Positions 9,094-17,142 of a stretch of 64,000 nucleotides of DNA are shown here, in pieces; position 1 is the first letter of the stretch, and the number at the start of each line of letters is the position of its first letter. The position numbers and the translations under genes are program-made. The DNA is taken from positions 372,001 through 436,000 of the forward strand of contig CAWIHS010000002.1 of the NCBI GenBank assembly GCA_963836005.1. Direction: 5' to 3'. Under the pieces are notes generated by a model, which was not told the origin of the DNA, searched no databases, and saw only the letters and a program-made list of their open reading frames with translations. The stretch is from CAWIHS01 sp963836005. Lineage in GTDB: Bacteria > Pseudomonadota > Gammaproteobacteria > GRL18.

Positions 9094-9110
9094 TGCTCTA
9101 TATTGGTGCA
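9094..9110. promoter_or_regulatory. NtrC enhancer site upstream of glnA
   Basis: TGCTCTATATTGGTGCA matches TGCACCA-W3-TGGTGCA at 12 of 14 defined positions. It is centred about 129 bp upstream of the predicted transcription start and ends 3 bp before the stop codon of the transporter gene. Confidence 0.65.
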
Positions 9111-9112
9111 TT

Positions 9113-10294
9113 TTAACGATATAAAATTTCAATATTCTCGATGCTCTTTATTTTTTTCACCGCAGTTTTATACTGCTCGGATAATTTCGCGCTTTCATCA
9201 ATGGATTTTAATTTTGACAGTGGCAAGATAATCTGCACGCTTACCTTACCATCAAGATAGTGGAGTGTCACTTCTTCAATAAACTGGGTTTGTTCAATCC
9301 CTGACCAGGGTTGCATTAATTCTGCCATTAATTCCTCCCGTAACGGCAGATGCACACATGTGGAATTAATTTCGTCATTTTCCGGATCAACATGCACCAA
9401 TACCTGGCTGACATCAGGAAAAGTCTGCGTCAATTGTTTACTGACTTCATCACTGATTCGGTGACCCTCGGAAACACTTAGTTGCGGAGCCACTTCAATA
9501 TGCACATCCAGAAGGGCATCAGCACCCATCTGACGTGATCGCAGCATATGCATCTGGGACACACCGGGGATTTCGCTGATATGCTTTGAAATACGTGTTA
9601 CTTTTTCCGGATCCAGTCCCTTATCTACTAACTGGTCAATACTTTCCCTGGCTATTTCCCAGCCTATTTTAGCCACCATCATGGCAACGATGACCGCAGC
9701 CGCAGGATCGAGATAGGGTATGCCATAAATACTGCCGGCAATACCAATCAACACCACAATCGAGGAAATGGCATCGCTGCGGTGATGCCATGCATTGGCT
9801 TTTAGCAATGAAGATTTGATTTTATTCGCATAATGCAGGGTATAGCGATAGAGTATTTCTTTTGAAAGCACTGACAATAACGCCACCCACAGGGTTATTG
9901 AGGATGGTATATTTACATCACCGCTGGCGAGCCTGTCCATGGCATCAATCACAATACCCACGCCTACTGCTATCAGCACTCCCCCCAGTACAGCCGCAAA
10001 AGCAGTCTCTATACGCGCATGTCCATAAGGATGATCTTCATCCGGTGATGCATTGCCCTGTTTGGCAGCAAATACAACCAGTGCATCACTAAGCAGATCA
10101 GACAGGGAGTGTATACCATCCACGATCAGTGCATGTGAATGGCCAACTGCACCAATGACAATTTTGAATATGGCCAGAAACAGATTAACAACCGCACCCA
10201 CGACGGTCACTCGATGTGTCAACTGGTATCGTTCATTGCGCTGCTGTTCATCGGCAGGCACCACTGCCGGTTCTGCTGAATATCCTGATGTCAT
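9113..10294 (-). CDS. Cation diffusion facilitator (CDF) family transporter
   Basis: 393-residue inner-membrane divalent metal/proton antiporter of the FieF/MamM type. Membrane region about residues 28-225, with the transport-site motifs DGIHSLSDLLSD in helix 2 and HHRSDAISS in helix 5 (His and Asp ligands). The C-terminal cytoplasmic domain has HIEVAP and VLVHVDPEND. It carries an extra ~90 residues after the usual C-terminal domain, beginning near residue 300. Substrate (Fe, Zn, Mn) cannot be read from sequence. It is 5 bp downstream of the TusA-like gene. Confidence 0.9.
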   Translation of the reverse strand: MTSGYSAEPAVVPADEQQRNERYQLTHRVTVVGAVVNLFLAIFKIVIGAVGHSHALIVDGIHSLSDLLSDALVVFAAKQGNASPDEDHPYGHARIETAFAAVLGGVLIAVGVGIVIDAMDRLASGDVNIPSSITLWVALLSVLSKEILYRYTLHYANKIKSSLLKANAWHHRSDAISSIVVLIGIAGSIYGIPYLDPAAAVIVAMMVAKIGWEIARESIDQLVDKGLDPEKVTRISKHISEIPGVSQMHMLRSRQMGADALLDVHIEVAPQLSVSEGHRISDEVSKQLTQTFPDVSQVLVHVDPENDEINSTCVHLPLREELMAELMQPWSGIEQTQFIEEVTLHYLDGKVSVQIILPLSKLKSIDESAKLSEQYKTAVKKIKSIENIEILYR

Positions 10295-10299
10295 ATCTT

Positions 10300-10572
10300 T
10301 TATCTTACAACTTTAATAGTAATAATGATGTCATGGTTCTGTTCATTGATCTCAATCACTTCATGGCCATTAATTCGACACCAGCTGGGTATATCTATTT
10401 TGGCGCCCGGATCCGTGCTGGTTACTGCAAGCAGTTGACCAGCGGTTAATTTTTCAATCGCATCCTGGGTTCTAATCACCGGTAATGGACAGAGCAGGCG
10501 CCGTGCATCCAGTTGCACCGGGCTCGGCTTGTTCTTATGATCTGAATTAGTCTTTCCCGCTACACTAACCAA
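10300..10572 (-). CDS. TusA-like sulfurtransferase
   Basis: 90-residue SirA/TusA-fold protein. The hallmark LCPLPVI holds the persulfide-carrying cysteine. These proteins hand sulfur from a desulfurase to tRNA thiolation or sulfur-oxidation enzymes. The start appears to be a TTG inside the end of the upstream PP-loop gene (13 bp overlap), and no better in-frame start is visible. Overlap with a PP-loop ATPase gene suggests it is that enzyme's sulfur donor; this partnership is inferred. Confidence 0.85.
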   Translation of the reverse strand: MVSVAGKTNSDHKNKPSPVQLDARRLLCPLPVIRTQDAIEKLTAGQLLAVTSTDPGAKIDIPSWCRINGHEVIEINEQNHDIIITIKVVR

Positions 10573-11621
10573 GCTTTTTTAAACTCATTCGCTAACATGG
10601 CTCTGACCTGATAAGAAGATTCATTACCGTCTGGCTGACGAACAGTCAGGGTAACCAGTGGCTCATTCCTGCCCTGACTGTATCGCCCGACCAGCGATAA
10701 TGCCAGCTGTAATTCTTCTTCAGCTTGAAACTCACCATCAATCAGGCATAGAGCACCCGGGTGACTGGTAGGAAAAATGCTCACAAAGTTGTTTTTATAC
10801 CCCTGCATAAATCGATTTTCACCTTCTTCACGGCCGATAATCAATTTCAAATGCGGCGCAAGGCGAAAATGACGTCCCATTTTCAACAGGATAATATCAT
10901 CCAGTTCGTAATTGCGTGAAGAACGGTGACGCCACATGTCTACCAGTTTATGTGCGTAATTTTCATCCGTCAGTACACAGCAGCCACCCGCGGGCTGGGC
11001 ATATTCCTGAAAGCCGAATTTTTTTGCCAGAGCCATTTGGGGTTTGCGGCTACGGCCGCTAAAATCATAGAGTTTTTCCCGCTTCAGCCAGCCCTCACGT
11101 TCAGGCAAAGTCTCAGGCAAAACTTTAGCACACAGCGGTCTGACCAGTAGTTCATTACTGCCGGATTGCCGCGCCACCACCGGCATTGTATCCTTGCGCT
11201 GAGACATAGGGCGCTGCCCTACCACTTCACCGGTCAGAAGAAAATCAAAGTCATGTTCTTTAACCCATTCAACTGCCTTTTTAACCATAAAGGTCTTGCA
11301 GTCCAGGCAGGGATTGATATGCTTACCGTAACCATGAGCAGGATTTAGCAAAATCTCTTTATACTCGTCGACTATATCTATTATGTGCAGCTTGATACCC
11401 AGCTGCTCGGCTACCCACAGGGCATTATTACGTTTTTGCTTATCTTGGTCCCTTTTTCTCACTGCATGAGTATGTCCTTCAACGCAGAAACCGGTAAAGA
11501 AATTGATCCCTTCAACATAAATACCCTGGTTCTGGACAACTTTTACCGCCAGCATAGAGTCCAGCCCGCCGGATATCAAAGCGATGGCTTTTCGCTGCTG
11601 TGAACCTGGCTGTGGTGTCAT
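10560..11621 (-). CDS. PP-loop ATPase, ThiI/MnmA-like tRNA thiolation family
   Basis: About 353 residues. The N-terminal PP-loop is ALISGGLDSMLAVKV, which adenylates a base or substrate before sulfur insertion. A Cys pair region follows (INPCLDCKTFMVKKA). The C-terminal third (GRHFRLAPHLKLIIGREEGEN) resembles the NFACT-R/DUF814 type. It lacks the THUMP domain of true ThiI and is not a standard MnmA. The ATG at 11621 is preceded by CAGGG; a longer frame opens at 11645. Adjacent TusA-like gene supports a role in RNA or cofactor thiolation. Exact substrate unknown. Confidence 0.75.
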   Translation of the reverse strand: MTPQPGSQQRKAIALISGGLDSMLAVKVVQNQGIYVEGINFFTGFCVEGHTHAVRKRDQDKQKRNNALWVAEQLGIKLHIIDIVDEYKEILLNPAHGYGKHINPCLDCKTFMVKKAVEWVKEHDFDFLLTGEVVGQRPMSQRKDTMPVVARQSGSNELLVRPLCAKVLPETLPEREGWLKREKLYDFSGRSRKPQMALAKKFGFQEYAQPAGGCCVLTDENYAHKLVDMWRHRSSRNYELDDIILLKMGRHFRLAPHLKLIIGREEGENRFMQGYKNNFVSIFPTSHPGALCLIDGEFQAEEELQLALSLVGRYSQGRNEPLVTLTVRQPDGNESSYQVRAMLANEFKKAWLV

Positions 11622-11765
11622 ATTTGTTAACCCTGCACAATACAATCGGGCTTATTATACCTGCGGGATTTTAAATTTCCTACCTGAGTTAACAATCGTT
11701 CAGCGGGGAAGTATCGAAGGTGTAGCAAATTATAAAGCGGCAGTGAATATTTATCAGCTTGTAAT

Positions 11766-12353
11766 TCACATCGTGCAATGCTTTTGCATATACTGCATCG
11801 ACACCATGGTTAAGAGTATAGATGCAATCACAGCGATTAAAAATAATGTTAATCCATAATGTACCTGCATCTCTGCCAGATGTTTAAATTTTATACTGAC
11901 CACCAGCAAAGCGACTACAAACACATCCAGCATGGACCATTTACCCAGTTGATGGATCAGTTTCAGCCAATGCCGGGTATTCTTGCCGGCATGGCTGTTC
12001 CAGACAAAAAACATTACCCCAAGTTTGAATAAGGGGAACAGGATACTGAAGGCAAAAATTACTGTAAACAACAGTATTTCTCCATGCTGCAATAAATCTT
12101 TCAGCCCGGAAGCCAGAGAAACCGTATTGGAAAAAAAGAAAAATTTTTCCAGGGTAAACAATGGAGCAAATAGACTGATCAGAAACACCAGGGTGATCAT
12201 GGCTCCGGCAATATTAACCAGCACGCGGATCCTGGGGTATGCGGCAGCCAGATCCACTATGTTATTGCATTCCCTGCCGACAAGCTCATCACTGTTAGTC
12301 TGGGCTGATGCAGATAAATCCACCTTTTGCTGTTTATTTTTGTCCGCAGGCAT
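11766..12353 (-). CDS. Paraquat-inducible protein A (PqiA-like) membrane protein
   Basis: 195 residues with about four hydrophobic segments and the PqiA-family signature GKWSMLDVFVVALLV. It contains one PqiA domain, whereas E. coli PqiA has two. PqiA proteins are inner-membrane partners of MCE-type lipid transport proteins, but no MCE (PqiB) gene is next to it. Its start overlaps the end of the DUF302 gene by 20 bp, so the two are probably translated together. Confidence 0.82.
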   Translation of the reverse strand: MPADKNKQQKVDLSASAQTNSDELVGRECNNIVDLAAAYPRIRVLVNIAGAMITLVFLISLFAPLFTLEKFFFFSNTVSLASGLKDLLQHGEILLFTVIFAFSILFPLFKLGVMFFVWNSHAGKNTRHWLKLIHQLGKWSMLDVFVVALLVVSIKFKHLAEMQVHYGLTLFLIAVIASILLTMVSMQYMQKHCTM

Positions 12354-12825
12354 AATCAGTGAATTTTTGCAGCGCTCCGCTTATTTTGTCAATCACTTGT
12401 TGTTGTTCCGTTATATCATGACGGGAGGCAATATAAGATGGCTCATTATAACCAAGCCATACTTGGCCATTTTCATCTTCCCAGGCCAGTGCCTTTAAGG
12501 GCAGATCAATACCCGCAGTTTGTTGACTCTGCATCAGCGGAGTACCCAGTTTAGGATTACCAAAAATCAACAGTTGGGTTGAGCGTAATGGAATATCGAC
12601 TTTTTTTCCTCCGGCAGCATGATCGACTCGAGTGAACACCGTAATCCCTTTCTCAGTAATGATGTTTTCCAGTCTGTCTATTGTTTCCGTCACACTATAT
12701 TCGCTTGGCTTGATAATCATACCATCCACTGCAACTGGCGCTGCGGGTGAATCTTTTGCCTGAACCTGCAGACAAAGGAAAAAAAGAATAACGACCCAAC
12801 AACCTTTAACCGCATTACTATTCAT
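12334..12825 (-). CDS. Exported DUF302 domain protein
   Basis: 163 residues with a signal peptide (hydrophobic core about residues 9-20, cleavage near VQAKD) and a DUF302 domain: IITEKGITVFTRVDHAAGG, LLIFGNPKLGTPLM, DLPLKALAWEDENGQVW. The frame is open further upstream, but the ATG at 12825 has a near-perfect ribosome site (AAGGAG) six bases before it, and that start gives a proper signal peptide. Function unknown. It pairs with the PqiA-like gene. Confidence 0.88.
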   Translation of the reverse strand: MNSNAVKGCWVVILFFLCLQVQAKDSPAAPVAVDGMIIKPSEYSVTETIDRLENIITEKGITVFTRVDHAAGGKKVDIPLRSTQLLIFGNPKLGTPLMQSQQTAGIDLPLKALAWEDENGQVWLGYNEPSYIASRHDITEQQQVIDKISGALQKFTDYACGQK

Positions 12826-13017
12826 AATTGACTCCTTAGGATTAATATGAATGAGGTACATATATCGTGTTATCAAACACGTAAAGTGTAGTTCTTATTT
12901 CCAGGAAAGTAAAAGAAGCCCGTTTGTCCAGAAAAGGTTATTTCAGGATGCAGAAAACTGAGAGCAGGTAGATGGGTTATTTACATTAATGCCCATCTAA
13001 AAACAGATGGACGCAAA

Positions 13018-13827
13018 TTATAGAGTGCCTATCGCTTTTTCCCGTGATGAAATCACAGTAAATATAATTTTTATTAATATAATGACAATAATCAGAAAAA
13101 TAGCAAAACCCTTGAATTTATCAATAAACTCTTTTATCACAGAACTATCATCGTAGTTTGCTTTATTTTTAACACTCTGGCCATTGCCAGAATTATTGTT
13201 TAGCCGCTGAGCATTGGAGCCACGATTAGCAATTCTGTCATTGAGTAATGAGGTATCATTATATTCGTTAATGATGTCATCATCTAAAAATAATGCTTCC
13301 TTGATAGAAGTTATGGTTAATAAGATTTGCCTGGCTGATTCTTTAAATTCGGGATCATCCAGTAAAGGCTCAACTAGATAAAATAACCCGGAATCCAGTT
13401 CGATTTCTGTTAGATCTTTAACCGGAATATAAGCTTCTGTCTTTTTTTTCTTTGCCTGAATAATCTGCTTAACGCTTTGCATATCGGCAGATTCATCAGC
13501 AATTTCACCAAAGTTCGTGCTTATAACATCGGCCAGGAGCTTGCCTGAAGCAGGCTCAGGGATAACAGGTTGTTCCATATTGTCTATTTCAGCATTATCA
13601 CTGGCTTTCGATTCGTTGAGCACCTCATCAAGCAAAAAGGGAGAAATATTTTCAGTCCGCTCAGTTCCCGCTTGCTCAACAGCTATTAAAGAACCATCTA
13701 TTAATTGCAGATTTGTGATAGGCGTAGCCAGACTTACAAATGGCATGCTAAAACTGAGTGCACAAAATACCTGCCACTTACATTTGCAAATCAAGGTAAT
13801 GAAACAGCTCCAAACTCTCAGGTGCAT
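13018..13827 (-). CDS. Exported protein with C-terminal membrane anchor, unknown function
   Basis: 269 residues. An N-terminal signal-like segment (about 18-35, ending SLATP), an acidic Asp/Glu/Ser-rich middle, an Asn-rich linker (NNNSGNGQ, about 210-220), then one strong transmembrane helix near the C-terminus (FAIFLIIVIILIKIIFTVI) and a short basic tail. I do not recognise the family. It stands alone on the minus strand, upstream of the DUF302 gene by 192 bp. Confidence 0.65.
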   Translation of the reverse strand: MHLRVWSCFITLICKCKWQVFCALSFSMPFVSLATPITNLQLIDGSLIAVEQAGTERTENISPFLLDEVLNESKASDNAEIDNMEQPVIPEPASGKLLADVISTNFGEIADESADMQSVKQIIQAKKKKTEAYIPVKDLTEIELDSGLFYLVEPLLDDPEFKESARQILLTITSIKEALFLDDDIINEYNDTSLLNDRIANRGSNAQRLNNNSGNGQSVKNKANYDDSSVIKEFIDKFKGFAIFLIIVIILIKIIFTVISSREKAIGTL

Positions 13828-14050
13828 AATAAAGCATCCCCCCTTTGTCTATTTTTGCAAGGCAAACGATTACAGGACAAATCAATGCAAGCTTTACGCC
13901 ATTAGACTTAAGGCCCTGATTTCAAGTATTATTAGACTTTATTCGAAGGGTAATTTTTTCGGCGGCCTGAAACTTTTGTATATTATTCTGACAGTGCCAT
14001 CAATCTAGCCTATTCGCAATAAAGATCTTTAAACGTATTCGTCTTGACTA

Positions 14051-14773
14051 TTACTCTTTAAGTTTGATTTTCAGCGCACCATCCTCTACACGAATATCCT
14101 GTACACCTTCTGCAAATGATTTCCAGAAGCCCTGATCGGTGCCATAATGACCGACCAGATCAATATTTTTCAGGTTCCCCATCCATGCATTGGGTACAGG
14201 CACCCCCCAGATGCTGAAGCCTTTGAGTACCACAATCGGCTTGCTATCGCGGTATGCCATTTCAACTCCGGCACTGGCTCGCAATGTTTTGCCGCCCAGT
14301 ATAGGAAAATCGGGATCCAGCGGCATAAGCATTCTCGCGCTGATCAGATCATCAGAAAGATCTATCGCCACTTTTTTGGCCAGTTCAGTGTTATTTGCCA
14401 GCAAGGCATTTAACTCTCGCTCGCTGAAAGAGACTTCGCGCCTGGCATTTTTTTCATTATAACGCGCGGGTTTGAGGTTGCCCCGGGTATCAAATTCATC
14501 CGCGCTTGTGGTAACTTTATCTCCGTCTGATTTAGCAACAGGTGAAGGCCCGGGATCAATACCCAGCAGCCTGAGTTTTTGATCCAGAACCTGTTCTTCT
14601 TTGACATTCAGGTTAACAGTCTTAAATTCTCTGGCGAAGATATACGTAGATAGAGCCCAATAGGTAATACCTGCGGTCAGCACAATCGTCAATAGAACTA
14701 TACCTGCAATATGTGTCCAGTGCATACCCTGTGTCTTTTCCTTTTCAGCCGCAACTGTTTCTATATCGTTCAT
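14051..14773 (-). CDS. Membrane-anchored periplasmic protein, unknown function
   Basis: About 240 residues. One transmembrane helix near the N-terminus (HIAGIVLLTIVLTAGITYWAL, within about 20-42), then a soluble domain containing SFSERELNALLANNTELAKK, a pattern common in lipid-binding-like periplasmic proteins of unknown role, and KGFSIWGVPVPNAWMG. The frame opens at a GTG at 14779, but AAGGG precedes the ATG at 14773 and that is my choice. Function not assigned. Confidence 0.75.
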   Translation of the reverse strand: MNDIETVAAEKEKTQGMHWTHIAGIVLLTIVLTAGITYWALSTYIFAREFKTVNLNVKEEQVLDQKLRLLGIDPGPSPVAKSDGDKVTTSADEFDTRGNLKPARYNEKNARREVSFSERELNALLANNTELAKKVAIDLSDDLISARMLMPLDPDFPILGGKTLRASAGVEMAYRDSKPIVVLKGFSIWGVPVPNAWMGNLKNIDLVGHYGTDQGFWKSFAEGVQDIRVEDGALKIKLKE

Positions 14774-14935
14774 AAACACCCTTGAATTTTGTCTGTCTAC
14801 ATACTAAAGTTTAGCTGTATTTTGTGAGCAAATAAACCAGTCCCAGATAAAATAACTATTGTCCGGGCATTTATGCATGCACAAAAGTCATTTCAATAAC
14901 ACCGTTTAACCGTTCACAGAGGGTATCTGGCGCGA

Positions 14936-15223
14936 CTATTTCCGGCTGTAGAGCACCGACACAATAACCAGCACTGATTGAACTTCAGCCCCCATGGCCA
15001 ATAAATCACCCGTGCTGATCAGCCCGAGAAAATTAATCTGAGGCTTGTGCATGATAGAGTTATGCTCCTGCAAAACTTTCCAGCGGCCCAGAGCAATATT
15101 ACCGTTATCATAATCATAATGATCAGCAATATAATCTGGCAACAAGCTGGAATAGGGGGTCTGTCCATCTCGTGTAAACATGGTCAGGTACATATAAACC
15201 TGGCGTAAATCCTTGAACTTCAT
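14936..15223 (-). CDS. Small hypothetical protein
   Basis: 95 residues with the run GQTPYSSLLPDYIADHYDYDN and a mildly hydrophobic C-terminus (LLAMGAEVQSVLVIVSVLY). No family recognised. It is divergent from the DUF3465 gene with 34 bp between starts, so the promoters overlap. Confidence 0.5.
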   Translation of the reverse strand: MKFKDLRQVYMYLTMFTRDGQTPYSSLLPDYIADHYDYDNGNIALGRWKVLQEHNSIMHKPQINFLGLISTGDLLAMGAEVQSVLVIVSVLYSRK

Positions 15224-15257
15224 TCACGTCGTTAATTATTTAATGTATCATTAATTT

Positions 15258-15692
15258 ATGAAAAAAATTCTTTTCCTGATCATCATCGGCGTAGTTCTTT
15301 ACGATTATGCAGCAAGAAATCCCGACCTGTTCAGGCAGAGCTATGAGCAAAGTTCAGCGCCTGATGAGTTGCTGCAAAATGCATACAAAAACAGACACAG
15401 TAATTTACAGCTGCAAGGTTCTGGAACTGTTTCAAGGCTATTACATGATGATCTGGATGGCAGCCGGCATCAAAAATTTATTTTGCAGCTTGCCAGTGGA
15501 CAGAAAATTCTTATCGTACACAATATTGACCTTGCCGCACGAATTAATTCACTCTCGATTGGAGACAAAATAGAATTTTCTGGCGAATATGAGTGGAACT
15601 CCAGGGGAGGGCTGATACACTGGACCCATCATGATCCTGCTGGCAGACACACAGGCGGATGGTTAAAACATAGTGGAAAAATCTATCAATAA
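15258..15692 (+). CDS. DUF3465 protein, membrane-anchored or secreted
   Basis: 144 residues. N-terminal signal anchor (ILFLIIIGVVLYDYAA), then a small OB-like domain typical of DUF3465: GSGTVSRLLHDDLDGSRHQK, FILQLASGQKILIVHNIDLA, WTHHDPAGRHTGGW. Function unknown; related domains look like nucleic-acid-binding folds placed outside the membrane. Single-gene unit. Confidence 0.85.
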   Translation: MKKILFLIIIGVVLYDYAARNPDLFRQSYEQSSAPDELLQNAYKNRHSNLQLQGSGTVSRLLHDDLDGSRHQKFILQLASGQKILIVHNIDLAARINSLSIGDKIEFSGEYEWNSRGGLIHWTHHDPAGRHTGGWLKHSGKIYQ

Positions 15693-16136
15693 GATCCAGC
15701 ACAGGATCGAAAATTGGCATTTTCAGCTGAAAACCCTTTAAGTCGTAACTACAGCAAACAAAAGGCTGAAGAGGTATGCCCGGTAAAGCTGATTTTGGAC
15801 TTATTCACGGTGACTCCTCCGGGTGAACATTATCCATTACTTCATCACCCTGTGCACAGGTTATTCATACAGTGGAAGACACATGAGTTGCAGCAAAGCA
15901 GTTAACTGCTGAGTGATTTTCAGTTTATGTAAAAGCCTGCTCTACAGTTCGTCATGTTACACGTTATTCTCTCGGTTATTACGCATAAATCCAACCAATA
16001 TAACCATGCCATTATCCTCAATTCGCGTTATAATATCTGCCTTTTAAGCTAAATTAATCAGCGGCTAAAACCAGGAAATAGTTCTGGAACTATAATGCCG
16101 CCCAACTGTTTCCTGAAACCAGAATAGAAAATATAT
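15693..16136. other. Intergenic region before glyQ
   Basis: 444 bp without a convincing gene. A short open frame at 15714-15905 has no ribosome site and no recognisable protein. A small palindrome (AGTTCTGGAACT) lies near 16080, upstream of glyQ. No tRNA or riboswitch seen. Confidence 0.6.
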
Positions 16137-17051
16137 ATGACTGTATCAAAATCATTGGATGTTTCTACTTTCCAGGGCCTGATCCTTGCACTGCAAACGT
16201 ATTGGGCAGAGCAGGGCTGTGTATTACAACAACCCTATGACATGGAAATGGGCGCCGGAACCTTCCATCCCGCGACTTTTTTACGTGCCATCGGACCGGA
16301 AGCCTGGAGTGCTGCCTATGTACAGCCCTGTCGACGTCCCTCAGATGGACGCTACGGAGAAAATCCGAATCGACTGCAGCATTATTATCAATTTCAGGTT
16401 GTCATCAAACCTTCACCACTGGACATACAGGAACTTTTCCTGGGTTCACTTGAAATGCTCGGAATTGACCCACTGATCCATGATGTTCGTTTTGTTGAAG
16501 ATAATTGGGAATCACCCACCCTGGGCGCCTGGGGTCTGGGGTGGGAAGTATGGTTAAACGGTATGGAAGTTACCCAGTTTACCTATTTTCAGCAGGTAGG
16601 TGGTCTGGAATGCAAACCCGTAACCGGAGAAATTACCTATGGTCTGGAACGTATCGCCATGTATTTACAGGGTATCGACAGTATTTATGATCTGATCTGG
16701 ACTGACGGTCCGCTCGGAAAAGTAACCTATGGTGACGTTTTCCATCAAAATGAAGTCGAGATGTCTACTTATAATTTTGAACAGGCTCCAGTCGACGCTC
16801 TTTTTGAACAATTCGATTTTCTCGAATCTGAAAGCAAACGTTTTATCGAGCTTGATCTACCTTTGCCTGCTTATGAGATGATGGTTAAAGCATCGCATGC
16901 TTTTAACCTGCTGGACGCCCGTCATGCTATTTCTGTGACTGAACGTGCGAGATTTATTGGCCGCGTCAGAGATCTGGCCAGAGAAGTTGCCAGAGTCTAT
17001 TTTGACAGACGTGAAGCACTGGGGTTTCCCATGCTTAAACAAGGTTCATAA
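16137..17051 (+). CDS. glyQ: Glycyl-tRNA synthetase alpha subunit
   Basis: 304 residues, standard length. Catalytic subunit of the bacterial alpha2beta2 glycyl-tRNA synthetase. It opens with TFQGLILALQTYWAEQGC and contains the class II motifs QPYDMEMGAGTFHPATFLR, AYVQPCRRPSDGRYGENPNR and GLEVWLNGMEVTQF-like text (GWEVWLNGMEVTQFTYF). Upstream and in the same direction as glyS; 91 bp separate the two. Confidence 0.98.
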   Translation: MTVSKSLDVSTFQGLILALQTYWAEQGCVLQQPYDMEMGAGTFHPATFLRAIGPEAWSAAYVQPCRRPSDGRYGENPNRLQHYYQFQVVIKPSPLDIQELFLGSLEMLGIDPLIHDVRFVEDNWESPTLGAWGLGWEVWLNGMEVTQFTYFQQVGGLECKPVTGEITYGLERIAMYLQGIDSIYDLIWTDGPLGKVTYGDVFHQNEVEMSTYNFEQAPVDALFEQFDFLESESKRFIELDLPLPAYEMMVKASHAFNLLDARHAISVTERARFIGRVRDLAREVARVYFDRREALGFPMLKQGS

Positions 17052-17142
17052 ACAGACTTGATTAGCGTCAATGTCTCACTTACCGGTATTTACTACTTCT
17101 GCAACAAATACCCATTGAAGAATAATCACAGGATAAGAAACC

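Noticed and set aside
15714..15905. 63-codon open frame upstream of glyQ
   Set aside because: No ribosome site, no recognisable protein, unusual composition; probably chance.
16000..16136. Riboswitch or T-box before glyQ
   Set aside because: Only a short palindrome near 16080; no T-box stem or specifier pattern, and T-boxes are not expected in gammaproteobacteria.
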